Shown here: piece after piece, positions 9,860-18,629 of the stretch
Position numbering within the stretch: the stretch's first letter is position 1
Layout of the letters: every line of letters starts with the position of its first letter
DNA from: Agromyces soli
GTDB taxonomy: Bacteria; Actinomycetota; Actinomycetes; Actinomycetales; Microbacteriaceae
DNA length: 64,000 nt
NCBI RefSeq assembly: GCF_022811605.1
Contig: NZ_CP094533.1
Span: 1,984,001 to 2,048,000, forward strand
Reading direction: 5' to 3'
The notes under the pieces: generated by a model
Databases searched by the model: none
What the model saw: the letters and a program-made list of their open reading frames with translations, nothing else
What the model was told of the DNA's origin: nothing
Program-made: the position numbers and the translations under genes

Positions 9860-10962
9860 ACGCCGCGGCCGCCGCGATGGCCGGCTGGTGGCGCTCCGCA
9901 CGGCAGCTCGACCTCGAGGTCGCGTTCCGCGCCGCCGTCGCGGCCGCGGTGCCGCTCGCGATCCTCGTGGCGGTCGGCCGCATCGACTGGGCCGCCTACG
10001 CCGCGTTCGGCGGCATGACGGCGATCTTCGGCCGCAGCGAGCCGTACCGCACCCGGCTCCGCACCGTCACCGCCGCGGCGGTCGTGCAGCTCGCGGCGAC
10101 CGGCCTCGGCATCCTGCTCTCCGCGAGCGGCGCCGGGCCGATCATTCAGGCGGCCGTGCTCGCGCTCGTCGTCGCGGCCGTCATCGTCGCATACAACATG
10201 CTCGGCGTGACCCCCGCGACTCCGCTGTTCGCGGTCTTCGGGCTGCTCGTCTGCGCGGCGCTCCCCGTCGACGACGGCACCGGGTGGCAGCGCTGGGGCG
10301 TCGCGGCGGCGGCGACCGTGTTCGCCTGGCTGCTCGCCATGTCCGGCTGGCTGCTGCGCAGGCTCGCCGGCCGGCACGCGCGGCGGCTGTTCCGGCCGCT
10401 GCCGCGGACCACGCCGGTCCGCGGGCGCGGGCACACCGATCCACGGCTCTGGCTGAACGTCGCGCAGAACGTCGTCGCCGCGCTCGCCGCCGGGGCGATC
10501 GCGCTGGCGCTCGGCACCGGCCACCCGTACTGGGCGGTCGTGAGCGCGGTCGCGGTGATCCCGCCGGCGCGAGCCGCGCACACGGTCTCCCGCGCCGTGC
10601 ACCGCGTGCTCGGCACGATCGCGGGCGTCGCGGTCGCCGCGCTGCTGCTCTGGCCCGAGCCCTCGGTGTGGCTGCTCGTGGCGGCCGTCGCGATCTGCCA
10701 GTTCGGCGCGGAGGTGCTCGTGGGCCGGCACTACGGCACCGCGCTCGTCTTCATCACCCCGATGGCACTGACGGTGGCGCACCTGGCCTCGCCGGCTCCC
10801 CTCATCGGGCTGCTCGGCGACCGGGTGCTCGAGACCGTCGTCGGGGCGGCCGTCGGCGTCCTCGCGGTGCTCGCCGCCCGGCGCTTCGTCGAGTCGGTGC
10901 CGATGCCCCCGCCGACGACGGCGACGCCCAGCATCGCCCCGACGGACCCGCGCCGGCCGTAG
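9856..10962 (+). CDS. FUSC-family membrane protein
   Basis: Membrane protein of 368 residues with two similar halves of hydrophobic segments (first half from about residue 25, second from about 200, WLNVAQNVVAALAAGAIALAL), the layout of the fusaric-acid-resistance/aromatic acid exporter family. An export role is inferred from family only, and the substrate is unknown. I chose GTG 9856, which overlaps the pcrA stop as GTGA and so suggests translational coupling; ATG 9877 is an alternative. The C-terminus is a short Pro/Thr-rich tail. Confidence 0.75.
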   Translation: MNAAAAAMAGWWRSARQLDLEVAFRAAVAAAVPLAILVAVGRIDWAAYAAFGGMTAIFGRSEPYRTRLRTVTAAAVVQLAATGLGILLSASGAGPIIQAAVLALVVAAVIVAYNMLGVTPATPLFAVFGLLVCAALPVDDGTGWQRWGVAAAATVFAWLLAMSGWLLRRLAGRHARRLFRPLPRTTPVRGRGHTDPRLWLNVAQNVVAALAAGAIALALGTGHPYWAVVSAVAVIPPARAAHTVSRAVHRVLGTIAGVAVAALLLWPEPSVWLLVAAVAICQFGAEVLVGRHYGTALVFITPMALTVAHLASPAPLIGLLGDRVLETVVGAAVGVLAVLAARRFVESVPMPPPTTATPSIAPTDPRRP

Positions 10963-10968
10963 CGCGGG

Positions 10969-11691
10969 CTAGACCGCGCCGCCGATGAGCCAGCCGATCA
11001 GCCAGGTGACGGCGAGCGCGAGCGCGCCGCCGACGACGACGCGCAGCACCGCGCGCCCGCGGGGCGAGCCGCCGATCCAGGCCGACAGCCAGCCGGTGAC
11101 CGCGAGGGCGACGACGACCGCGGCGAACGTCGTGGCGATCCGCCACTCGGGCGGTGGCAGCAGGATCGCGAGCATCGGCAGCACCGCGCCGACCAGGAAC
11201 GAGAGCGCCGAGGCGCCGGCTGCGTGCCAGGGGTTCACGACGTCGGCCTCGGCGATGTGCAGCTCGGCCTCGAGGTGCGCCGCGAGCGCGTCGTGCGCCG
11301 TGAGCTCGCGGGCCACCCGCTCGGCCGTCTCCGGGCTGAGGCCCTTCGCGCGGTAGATGCCGGCGAGCTCGGCGAGCTCCTGCTCGGGCATGGCGGCGAG
11401 CTCCCACCGTTCCTTCGCGATGAGCGCGTGCTCGGTGTCGCGCTGGCTCGACACCGAGACGTACTCGCCGAGTCCCATCGAGATCGCGCCGGCGACGACG
11501 GAGGCGACGCCCGCGACGAGGATCGGGCCGCTGTCGCTCGTCGCGGCGGCGACGCCGACGACGAGCGCGGCGACGGAGATGATGCCGTCGTTCGCGCCGA
11601 GCACGCCGGCGCGGAGCCAGTTCAGCCGCTCGTGCACGCGCGGGTCGTGCGGCTCGTCGCCGTGGAAGGGAGCTGCTTCGCCGTCCGTCAT
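10969..11691 (-). CDS. VIT1/CCC1-family transporter
   Basis: Membrane protein of 240 residues of the vacuolar iron transporter/CCC1 family, whose characterised members move Fe(II) or Mn(II). The family signature LRAGVLGANDGIISVAALVVG lies at about residues 26-46 and GAISMGLGEYVSVSSQRDTE follows. A hydrophilic, Glu-rich cytosolic segment (EQELAELAGIYRAKG), which in characterised homologues is a metal-binding helical domain, sits before the last two or three membrane helices. ATG 11691 is the first start that keeps the signature intact. It converges with the FUSC gene, six bases apart. Confidence 0.88.
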   Translation of the reverse strand: MTDGEAAPFHGDEPHDPRVHERLNWLRAGVLGANDGIISVAALVVGVAAATSDSGPILVAGVASVVAGAISMGLGEYVSVSSQRDTEHALIAKERWELAAMPEQELAELAGIYRAKGLSPETAERVARELTAHDALAAHLEAELHIAEADVVNPWHAAGASALSFLVGAVLPMLAILLPPPEWRIATTFAAVVVALAVTGWLSAWIGGSPRGRAVLRVVVGGALALAVTWLIGWLIGGAV

Positions 11692-11743
11692 GTCTGCAGT
11701 CTCGCAGCGCACGCGCGCGACCGCCAGGATGCCGAGGCTGTCC

Positions 11744-12583
11744 TCACCTGCGCAGCCGGGCGATGAGCGCCATCGCGTCGACCGGGGCGCGCACCTTCGC
11801 GTCGTTGTCGAAGTAGAGGTACGCGTCGCGGCCGCCCGCGAGATGGCCAGAAGCCCAGGCCGCCCAACGGTCGAGCGCCGCATCGTCGTAGCCCGAGACG
11901 TAGAGCTCCTCGTCGCCGTGCAGCCGCGCGTAGGCGAAGTCGGCCGTCGTCCGGTCGAGGCGCGGGTATCGTCCGGCGGTGTCCGCCACGACGCTCGCGA
12001 CGCCGAACCTGGCGAGCAGCGCGATCCACGCCTCCTCGGCATCGACGAAGGACGGATGGCGCACCTCGATCGCGTGCCGGAGCGGGGCATCCTCCTCGAC
12101 GGCGAACGCGCTGCGTCCCTCCATCCGCTCGTCGTGCGCGGCGGCGAGCCGCGCTGCGGCCCGTCGCGTCCGCGGCAGACGCTCGAGGAACGCGGTGAGC
12201 AGCGCCTCGTCGTACGCGAGGGTCGGCGGCAGCTGCCAGAGGACCGGCCCGAGCTTCGGCCCGAGTTCGAGCACGCCCGAGGCGAAGAAGTTCGCGAGCG
12301 GAGCGTCGACGTCGCCGAGGCGTTTGACATGGCTGATGAAGCGCGGGCCCTTGACGGCGAAGACGAAGTCGTCGGGCGTCGCATCGCGCCAGCGGTGCCA
12401 GCTCGCGGGGCGCTGCAGCGCGTAGAACGAGCCGTTGATCTCGATCGAGGTCATCCGCTCGGCGGCGTAGCGGAGCTCGTCGGCCTGCCGGAGCCCCTTC
12501 GGGTAGAAGCTGCGTCGCCACGCCGGGTACACCCAGCCGGAGATGCCGACCCGGGCCTGCCGGCGGCGTGCTGGCTCGCTCAT
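11744..12583 (-). CDS. DUF72-domain protein
   Basis: Soluble protein of 279 residues with the DUF72 TIM-barrel-like fold. Visible family motifs: VGISGWVYPAWRRSFYPKGL at the N-terminus, SIEINGSFYALQ, FVFAVKGPRFISHVKRL, and YARLHGDEELYVSGY with LYFDNDAK near the end. No biochemical function is established for the family. ATG 12583 is chosen because the 30 residues upstream in the open frame are Pro/Arg-rich and unlike the family. It is transcribed away from the ABC operon that begins at 12724, so the region between holds divergent promoters. Confidence 0.85.
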   Translation of the reverse strand: MSEPARRRQARVGISGWVYPAWRRSFYPKGLRQADELRYAAERMTSIEINGSFYALQRPASWHRWRDATPDDFVFAVKGPRFISHVKRLGDVDAPLANFFASGVLELGPKLGPVLWQLPPTLAYDEALLTAFLERLPRTRRAAARLAAAHDERMEGRSAFAVEEDAPLRHAIEVRHPSFVDAEEAWIALLARFGVASVVADTAGRYPRLDRTTADFAYARLHGDEELYVSGYDDAALDRWAAWASGHLAGGRDAYLYFDNDAKVRAPVDAMALIARLRR

Positions 12584-12671
12584 GCCGCCAGTCTTCCGAG
12601 GTCGCCGCGGTCGCGGAAGGGGGTGGCGGGCGGCGGTGGGACGGGGCAGGGGTGGCACCGACGGTCGGAGC

Positions 12672-12691
12672 ATGTAGCATAAGTGCTACAT
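12672..12691. promoter_or_regulatory. Palindromic candidate operator of the ABC-XRE operon
   Basis: Two perfect 8-bp arms (ATGTAGCA and TGCTACAT) flank a TAAG spacer. It sits 33 bases before the first ATG of the operon and contains TANNNT sequences that could be the -10 box. The operon ends with a gene for an XRE-type repressor, the obvious candidate to bind here; that assignment is inference. Confidence 0.6.
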
Positions 12692-12723
12692 CTGGTAGCG
12701 ATTCAACGACGAGAGGATGCCCC

Positions 12724-13605
12724 ATGGTCACCGCTCCCGTCGTCGAGGTGCACGGGCTGCGCATGCGCTACGGCGCGCGCACCGTGCTCGACGGCATCGA
12801 CTTCCGGCTCGACCGCGGCGAGGTGGTCGCGCTCCTCGGACCGAACGGTGCGGGAAAGACGACGACGATCGAAGTGCTCGAGGGCTTCCGGCGGCCGGAT
12901 GCCGGCGAGATCCGCGTGCTCGGCGAGGCGCCCGAGACCGCGGGCGACGCCTGGCGCGCCCGGATCGGCGTCGTGCTCCAGTCGTGGCGCGATCACGCGC
13001 GCTGGCGGGTGGGCCCGCTGCTCGAGCAGTTCGCGACCCTCTACCTCCCGTACGCGGCGAGCACCGGCCGGCAGCCGCACGACGTCGCCGAGCTGCTCGA
13101 CCTCGTGGGCCTCTCCGGGCATCGCGGGGCCCTCGTCCGTTCCCTCTCCGGCGGCCAGCGCCGCCGTCTCGACGTCGCGATCGGCCTGATCGGCCGGCCC
13201 GAGCTGCTCTTCCTCGACGAGCCGACGACGGGGTTCGACCCCGTCGCCCGGCACGAGTTCCACGAGCTCATCCATGCGCTCAGCGACTTCGACGACACGA
13301 CCGTGCTGCTCACCACGCACGACCTCGCCGAGGCGGAGAAGATCGCGGGACGCATCCTGATCCTCGACCGCGGCGTCATCGTCGCCGACGGCAGCCCGGC
13401 AGAGCTCGCCCGCGCCGTGCCGAGCGCGAGCGAGATCAGCTGGCGGGAGGACGGCGTGCGACAGGTGCACAGCGCGGTCGACGCCGAACCCTTCGTCCGC
13501 GAGCTGCTCGCCCGCACCGACGTGACCGTGACCGAGCTCGTCGTCCGCGCGCAGACCCTCGAGGAGACCTACCTCGCCATGATCGCCAAGGAGGACGCCC
13601 GATGA
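12724..13605 (+). CDS. ABC transporter ATP-binding protein (DrrA/CcmA type)
   Basis: Nucleotide-binding subunit of 293 residues. Walker A is GPNGAGKTTT (about residues 38-47), the signature SLSGGQRRRLDVA, Walker B LLFLDEPTTGFD, and the switch His is in LLTTHDLAEAEK. The last ~70 residues form the C-terminal extension seen in DrrA/NatA-like exporter ATPases. It is the first gene of a three-gene operon with 4-nt overlaps (permease, then XRE regulator), so it probably powers the ABC-2 permease encoded next. The substrate is unknown; drugs or lipids are typical for the class. Confidence 0.92.
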   Translation: MVTAPVVEVHGLRMRYGARTVLDGIDFRLDRGEVVALLGPNGAGKTTTIEVLEGFRRPDAGEIRVLGEAPETAGDAWRARIGVVLQSWRDHARWRVGPLLEQFATLYLPYAASTGRQPHDVAELLDLVGLSGHRGALVRSLSGGQRRRLDVAIGLIGRPELLFLDEPTTGFDPVARHEFHELIHALSDFDDTTVLLTTHDLAEAEKIAGRILILDRGVIVADGSPAELARAVPSASEISWREDGVRQVHSAVDAEPFVRELLARTDVTVTELVVRAQTLEETYLAMIAKEDAR

Positions 13606-14441
13606 TCACCGCCGTCCGCGCCGGCTTCCGCCGGGGCCTGACCGAGTTCGGCATCTCGCTGCGCACCCCGTCGGACGTGGTGTTCATCCTCATCGGCCTG
13701 GTCGCCGTCGGCGTCGTGCTCTGGCTGTACCGCGACGCGGAGGCGGCCCCGGGCGCGCCGCTCGCCTGGTTCATCCTGCCCAGCATCCTCACGATCCAAC
13801 TCGTGTTCATCGCCGGCTACGGGCTCGGCACCGTCGTCGTCACCGAGCGCGAGGACGGCACCCTGCTGCGGGCCCGCACCCTGCCGCGCGGCCTGCCGGT
13901 CTACGCGAGCGGGGTCGTCACCAAGACCCTCGCCGAGCTCGTCTGCACCTTCGTGCCCACGCTCGCGATCGCCGCGATCCTGCTCGGCGGCCGCTTCGGG
14001 CTCGACACCGTCGACCTCGCGATCGTGCTGGCCATGCTCGTGCTCGGCACGCTCGCGCTCACGCCCTTCGGCTTCGTCATCGGGACGGTCTTCCGCAACC
14101 CGCGCTCGGTGAGCGGCTGGGGCTTCCTCGTCGTCGGCGTGCTCGCCTTCGTCTCCGGCCTCGTGCAACCGCTGGCCTCGCTGCCGGTCTGGGTGCAGCC
14201 GCTCGGGCTCGCGCTGCCGCTCTACTGGATCGGCCACGCGCTCCGCGGGGCGTTCCTTCCCGCCGAGCTCGGCGCGTTCGAGGTCTACGGCGACTGGCAG
14301 TTCGGACTCGCCTTCCTCGTCGTCGGCGTCTGGGCCGTCGCGGGGCTCCTGCTCGCGCCGCGGCTCCTGCGCCGCGTCGCGCGCCGTGAGACGGCCTCGG
14401 GCATCGAGCTGCGCCGTCAGGCCGCACTGCAGCGGGCATGA
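13602..14441 (+). CDS. ABC-2 type transporter permease
   Basis: Membrane subunit of 279 residues with six hydrophobic segments: one after about residue 25 ([17 protein letters not shown]), then [20 protein letters not shown], and four more to the C-terminus. [21 protein letters not shown] is the cytosolic coupling-helix region usual for ABC-2 permeases. It starts with ATGA overlapping the ATPase stop and ends with ATGA overlapping the regulator start, so all three should be translated together. Exports an unknown substrate with the ATPase at 12724. Confidence 0.9.
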   Translation: MITAVRAGFRRGLTEFGISLRTPSDVVFILIGLVAVGVVLWLYRDAEAAPGAPLAWFILPSILTIQLVFIAGYGLGTVVVTEREDGTLLRARTLPRGLPVYASGVVTKTLAELVCTFVPTLAIAAILLGGRFGLDTVDLAIVLAMLVLGTLALTPFGFVIGTVFRNPRSVSGWGFLVVGVLAFVSGLVQPLASLPVWVQPLGLALPLYWIGHALRGAFLPAELGAFEVYGDWQFGLAFLVVGVWAVAGLLLAPRLLRRVARRETASGIELRRQAALQRA

Positions 14442-14707
14442 GCGGCGCGGCAGGGGAGAGCGGGCGCAGCGACCTGGTGCACAACCGGGTCGCCATGCTG
14501 CGCGCCGAGCGACGCGTCACGAGACGGGAGCTCGCCGAGGCGATCGGCGTGCACTACCAGACCGTCGGCTACCTGGAACGGGGCGAGTTCAACCCGAGCC
14601 TGCACCTCGCGCTGCGCATCGCGCGCTTCTTCGAGGTGCCGGTCGAGTTCGTCTTCTCGCTCGACGAGTTCCCCCGGATCGCGCCCGAGGGGATGCCTCG
14701 CGGCTGA
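14438..14707 (+). CDS. XRE-family transcriptional regulator
   Basis: Compact DNA-binding protein of 89 residues. The Cro/CI-type helix-turn-helix covers about residues 18-72: [40 protein letters not shown], and the closing helices around [15 protein letters not shown]. This small YgzD-like class commonly sits beside ABC-2 transporters and represses them. Its ATG overlaps the permease stop. Likely autoregulatory through the palindrome at 12672-12691; no effector domain is visible, so the signal would have to come from a partner or simple abundance. Confidence 0.9.
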   Translation: MSGAAGESGRSDLVHNRVAMLRAERRVTRRELAEAIGVHYQTVGYLERGEFNPSLHLALRIARFFEVPVEFVFSLDEFPRIAPEGMPRG

Positions 14708-14901
14708 CCCCGCGCGCGGTCCGGCGGCGCTTCCTGCATCGGTCCGGGCGACGCCGGGCGACCCCGGTTCGGCGGCGTCGAACAAGGGGAGTAGCATGGC
14801 AGGCGGCCCGTGCCGATAGCTCGACATCGAGAGAGTTTCGGGGCCGGGTCCCTCACCCACCATCCCTGCGCGAACCCGCGCGGACCGATTGGAAGCAGAG
14901 C

Positions 14902-16065
14902 GTGGATCTTTACGAGTACCAGGCCAGAGACCTCTTCGAGCAGTACGGGGTGCCGGTGCTCCCCGGCATCGTGGCCGACACCCCCGAAGAGGTGCGTGCG
15001 GCCGCCGAGCAGCTCGGCGGCGTCGTCGTGGTCAAGGCCCAGGTGAAGACGGGCGGCCGCGGCAAGGCCGGCGGCGTCAAGGTCGCGAAGACCCCCGACG
15101 AGGCGTACGAGGCGGCCAAGGCCATCCTCGGGCTCGACATCAAGGGCCATGTCGTGAAGCGCGTCATGGTCGCCGGTGGCGCGCGCATCGCGCAGGAGTT
15201 CTACTTCTCCGTGCTGCTCGACCGGGCCAACCGCTCCTACCTCTCGCTCACGAGCGTCGAGGGCGGCATGGAGATCGAGCAGCTCGCCGTCGAGAAGCCC
15301 GAGGCGCTCGCGCGCATCGAGGTCGACCCCATCGCCGGCATCTCGCTCGAGAAGGCGAAGGAGATCGCCGTCGCCGCGAACTTCCCGGCCGAGCTCGTCG
15401 ACCGCGTCGCCGAGGTCTTCGTGAAGCTCTACGAGGTGTACGACAAGGAAGACGCGACCCTCGTCGAGGTCAACCCGCTCATCCTCGACGAGGACGGCAA
15501 GATCATCGCCCTCGACGGCAAGGTCAGCCTCGACGAGAACGCCGAGTTCCGTCACGCCGGGCACGCGCTGCTCGAGGACAAGGACGCCGCCGACCCGCTC
15601 GAGGCGAAGGCCAAGGCGCTCGACCTCAACTACGTCAAGCTCGACGGCGAGGTCGGCATCATCGGCAACGGCGCGGGCCTCGTCATGTCGACGCTCGACG
15701 TCGTCGCCTACGCCGGCGAGAACCACGGCTCGGTCAAGCCCGCGAACTTCCTCGACATCGGCGGCGGCGCCTCGGCCGAGGTCATGGCCAACGGCCTCTC
15801 GATCATCCTCGGCGACCCGCAGGTGAAGAGCGTCTTCGTGAACGTCTTCGGCGGCATCACCGCCTGCGACCAGGTCGCGAAGGGCATCGTCGGCGCGCTC
15901 GCCGAGCTCGGCTCGGCGGCGAACAAGCCGCTCGTCGTGCGTCTCGACGGCAACAACGTCGTCGAGGGCCGCCGCATCCTCGAGGAGGCGGCGCACCCGC
16001 TCGTGACCCTCGCCGAGAACATGGACCAGGGCGCCGACAAGGCCGCCGAGCTGGCGAACGCGTAA
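14902..16065 (+). CDS. sucC: Succinyl-CoA synthetase (ADP-forming), beta subunit
   Basis: Beta subunit of the TCA-cycle enzyme that makes ATP or GTP from succinyl-CoA; 387 residues, normal length. The protein begins [21 protein letters not shown], the usual N-terminus, and has the ATP-grasp stretch [17 protein letters not shown], the metal/nucleotide region VEVNPLIL and the CoA-ligase-like [14 protein letters not shown] at the end. The start is GTG 14902, with GGAAG nine bases upstream; no ATG in frame fits. sucD follows after 13 bases. A weak TAGCAT at 14792-14797 is a possible -10 box. Confidence 0.97.
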   Translation: MDLYEYQARDLFEQYGVPVLPGIVADTPEEVRAAAEQLGGVVVVKAQVKTGGRGKAGGVKVAKTPDEAYEAAKAILGLDIKGHVVKRVMVAGGARIAQEFYFSVLLDRANRSYLSLTSVEGGMEIEQLAVEKPEALARIEVDPIAGISLEKAKEIAVAANFPAELVDRVAEVFVKLYEVYDKEDATLVEVNPLILDEDGKIIALDGKVSLDENAEFRHAGHALLEDKDAADPLEAKAKALDLNYVKLDGEVGIIGNGAGLVMSTLDVVAYAGENHGSVKPANFLDIGGGASAEVMANGLSIILGDPQVKSVFVNVFGGITACDQVAKGIVGALAELGSAANKPLVVRLDGNNVVEGRRILEEAAHPLVTLAENMDQGADKAAELANA

Positions 16066-16078
16066 GGACAGCAGAACC

Positions 16079-16981
16079 ATGACGATCTTCCTCAACAAGG
16101 ACTCCAAGGTCATCGTCCAGGGCATCACCGGCGGCGAGGGCTCGAAGCACACCGCCCGCATGCTCGCGGCCGGCACCCAGGTGGTCGGCGGCGTGAACGC
16201 CCGCAAGGCCGGCACCACCGTGCTGCACCAGGACGCCTCGGGCGCCGACGTCGAGCTGCCGGTGTTCGCCACGGTCGCCGAGGCCATCGCCGCGACCGGC
16301 GCCGACGTCTCGATCGCCTTCGTCCCGCCGGCCTTCACGAAGGACGCCGTGATCGAGGCCATCGACGCCGAGATCCCGCTCCTCGTCATCATCACCGAGG
16401 GCGTGCCCGTGCAGGACTCGGCCGAGTTCTGGGCCTACGCCAAGGAGAAGGGCGGCTCGACCCGCATCATCGGGCCGAACTGCCCCGGCATCATCAGCCC
16501 CGGTGAGTCGCTCGTCGGCATCACCCCGGCGAACATCACCGGCAAGGGCCCGATCGGCCTCGTCTCGAAGTCGGGCACCCTCACGTACCAGATGATGTAC
16601 GAGCTGCGCGACCTCGGCTTCTCGACCGCCATCGGCATCGGCGGCGACCCCGTCATCGGCACCACGCACATCGACGCGCTCGCCGCGTTCGAGGCCGACC
16701 CCGAGACGAAGGCGATCGTCATGATCGGCGAGATCGGCGGCGACGCCGAGGAGCGCGCGGCCGACTTCATCAAGGCGAACGTGACGAAGCCGGTCGTCGG
16801 CTACGTCGCGGGCTTCACCGCGCCCGAGGGCAAGACCATGGGCCACGCCGGCGCCATCGTCTCCGGCTCGGCCGGCACCGCCCAGGCGAAGAAGGAGGCC
16901 CTCGAGGCCGCGGGCGTCAAGGTCGGCAAGACGCCGAGCGAGACCGCCCGCCTCCTGCGCGAGGTGTACGCGGCCCTCTGA
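16079..16981 (+). CDS. sucD: Succinyl-CoA synthetase (ADP-forming), alpha subunit
   Basis: Alpha subunit of 300 residues that binds CoA and carries the phosphohistidine. The N-terminal CoA-binding motif [15 protein letters not shown] is present; [12 protein letters not shown] and the active-site loop near the end, [19 protein letters not shown], hold the catalytic His. It pairs with sucC, 13 bases upstream, in one operon, and a strong terminator follows. Confidence 0.97.
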   Translation: MTIFLNKDSKVIVQGITGGEGSKHTARMLAAGTQVVGGVNARKAGTTVLHQDASGADVELPVFATVAEAIAATGADVSIAFVPPAFTKDAVIEAIDAEIPLLVIITEGVPVQDSAEFWAYAKEKGGSTRIIGPNCPGIISPGESLVGITPANITGKGPIGLVSKSGTLTYQMMYELRDLGFSTAIGIGGDPVIGTTHIDALAAFEADPETKAIVMIGEIGGDAEERAADFIKANVTKPVVGYVAGFTAPEGKTMGHAGAIVSGSAGTAQAKKEALEAAGVKVGKTPSETARLLREVYAAL

Positions 16982-17006
16982 TCGTCCGGAGTACTCCACT
17001 CCGCAC

Positions 17007-17041
17007 CGAAGGCCCCGCCGGTCCGTCCGGCGGGGCCTTCG
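17007..17041 (+). terminator. Intrinsic terminator of sucCD
   Basis: Perfect 15-bp arms (17007-17021 and 17027-17041) around a five-base loop, 26 bases after the sucD stop. Confidence 0.85.
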
Positions 17042-17084
17042 TCGTACCCGGATCCCGCTCTGTCGCCCGCGCCGCCACAGCCGC

Positions 17085-17090
17085 TAGGGT
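17085..17090 (+). promoter_or_regulatory. -10 box TAGGGT
   Basis: TAGGGT ends 17 bases before ATG 17108; a GGGGGGA ribosome site lies between them, so a very short leader is expected. Confidence 0.45.
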
Positions 17091-17107
17091 CGTGCCCAGG
17101 GGGGATC

Positions 17108-18571
17108 ATGGCGAAGACGCAGGCGGACCTCGAAGCGCGCATCGCGCAGCTCGAGGCGGAGAATCGCGAGCTGCGCTCGCGCGAGTCCGAGCTCGGGACG
17201 GCCGGCGACGAGGCGGATGCCTCGGCAGGCACCGGGGGCCGCCGGAAGTCCGGGCGCTGGCGCTCGGTGGTGTCCGGCATCCTCGTGGTGCTCGCCCTGC
17301 TGCTCACCCCGGTCGCGCTGCTCAGCTCCTGGGCACGGCTCGAACTCGTCGACACCGACCGCTTCGTGGCGACCTTCGCCCCGCTCGCCGACGACCCGGA
17401 GGTGCAGGCGTTCGTCGCCGACACGGTCACCGGCATCATCGAGGAGCAGGTCGACATCCCGGGGCTCACCTCCCAGGTGTTCGACGGCATCCGCTCGCTC
17501 GATCTGCCGCCGCGCGCGGCCGACGCGCTCGGCCTCCTCGAGGGCCCCGCGGCCCAGGGGCTGCAGGCCCTCGTCGCGCAGACGGTGAGCCAGGTCATCG
17601 CCTCCGACGCCTTCGCCGACACCTGGGCGACGGCGCTGCGGGTGAGCCACCGGCAGGCGATCGCCGCGATCCAGGGCGACCCGAACGCCGCCCTCGAGAT
17701 CGGCCCGGGCGGGCAGCTCTCGGTGCAACTCGGCCCGATCATCGAGACGGTGAAGCAGCAGCTCATCGACCGGGGCGTCGGCTTCGCGAGCGCGATCCCG
17801 GTCGTGAACCAGAGCATCGCGATCGCCCAGGCGGACTCGCTCGTGCTCGTGCAGACGGTGTACGCGCTGGCCGTGGCGGTCGGCACCTGGCTGCCCTGGG
17901 TGGTGCTCGCGATGCTCGTGGGCGGCGTGCTGCTCGCCCGCAACCGGCCGCGGGCGTTCGTCTGGACCGCCGCGGGCTTCGCGCTCGTGATGGCGACCCT
18001 CGCCGCCGGGGTCGGCATCGGGCGGCTGTTCTTCGTCGGCACGGTGAGCCCCTCGATCATGCCCGCGGGCGCAGCGGGCGCCCTGTACGAGCAGATCATC
18101 GAGCTCATCCGCTCCACGATCGTCGCAGGACTCGTGCTCGGCCTCCTGACGGCGATCATCGCCTGGTGGGCCGGCCCATTCCGGCCGGCGCGGGCGCTCC
18201 GCGGCTTCTCGAACGCGATGTTCGCGGCGATCCGGCGGCAGGCGGCCAAGTACGGGGTGACGACGGGCGCGTTCGGCGTCGCCCTCGACCGCTTCCGTTC
18301 GGCCGCCTACCTCGGCATCGCGCTCATCGCGGTGCTCGTCGTGCTGTTCGGGCGTCCGCTCACGACCGGGCTCGTCGTGACGACCGTGCTCGTCGCGCTA
18401 CTTGCCATCCTGCTGGTCGAGCTGCTGCGCCGGCCGGCCGAGGAGGGCCTGGACGCGCAGCAGGCGGACGCCGACGGCGAGGCGGACGCCGTCGCCGCCG
18501 TCGCCGCCGGCGGCACACCCGATGCCACGGTCGCCGACGAGGCGGTCGCGACGGCGCGCGGACGGGAGTGA
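17108..18571 (+). CDS. Membrane protein with N-terminal coiled coil
   Basis: Uncharacterised protein of 487 residues. It opens with a heptad-rich coiled coil (ADLEARIAQLEAENRELRSR), then a basic stretch and a membrane helix near residues 53-77. A soluble, probably extracytoplasmic region of ~170 residues follows (DTDRFVATFAPLADDPEVQA), then four more hydrophobic segments and a cytosolic acidic tail of low complexity. Similar proteins occur widely in actinobacteria without assigned function. Encoded between sucCD and the PerM-like gene, but with its own -10 box. I cannot assign a role. Confidence 0.8.
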   Translation: MAKTQADLEARIAQLEAENRELRSRESELGTAGDEADASAGTGGRRKSGRWRSVVSGILVVLALLLTPVALLSSWARLELVDTDRFVATFAPLADDPEVQAFVADTVTGIIEEQVDIPGLTSQVFDGIRSLDLPPRAADALGLLEGPAAQGLQALVAQTVSQVIASDAFADTWATALRVSHRQAIAAIQGDPNAALEIGPGGQLSVQLGPIIETVKQQLIDRGVGFASAIPVVNQSIAIAQADSLVLVQTVYALAVAVGTWLPWVVLAMLVGGVLLARNRPRAFVWTAAGFALVMATLAAGVGIGRLFFVGTVSPSIMPAGAAGALYEQIIELIRSTIVAGLVLGLLTAIIAWWAGPFRPARALRGFSNAMFAAIRRQAAKYGVTTGAFGVALDRFRSAAYLGIALIAVLVVLFGRPLTTGLVVTTVLVALLAILLVELLRRPAEEGLDAQQADADGEADAVAAVAAGGTPDATVADEAVATARGRE

Positions 18572-18613
18572 CGCACCCCCGTCGTGGCGAGCGGCGAGGC
18601 GGGCGCGGTCCGC

Positions 18614-18619
18614 TAGGCT
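18614..18619 (+). promoter_or_regulatory. -10 box TAGGCT (leaderless)
   Basis: TAGGCT ends 10 bases before ATG 18630, and no ribosome site is present in between. Confidence 0.5.
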
Positions 18620-18629
18620 CGACCGGGTC

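Noticed and set aside
6965-9901. 978-residue open frame opposite pcrA
   Set aside because: Shadow of a strongly conserved helicase; high G+C removes stops from the antisense frames. The translation shows only biased charged and Arg/Gly-rich text.
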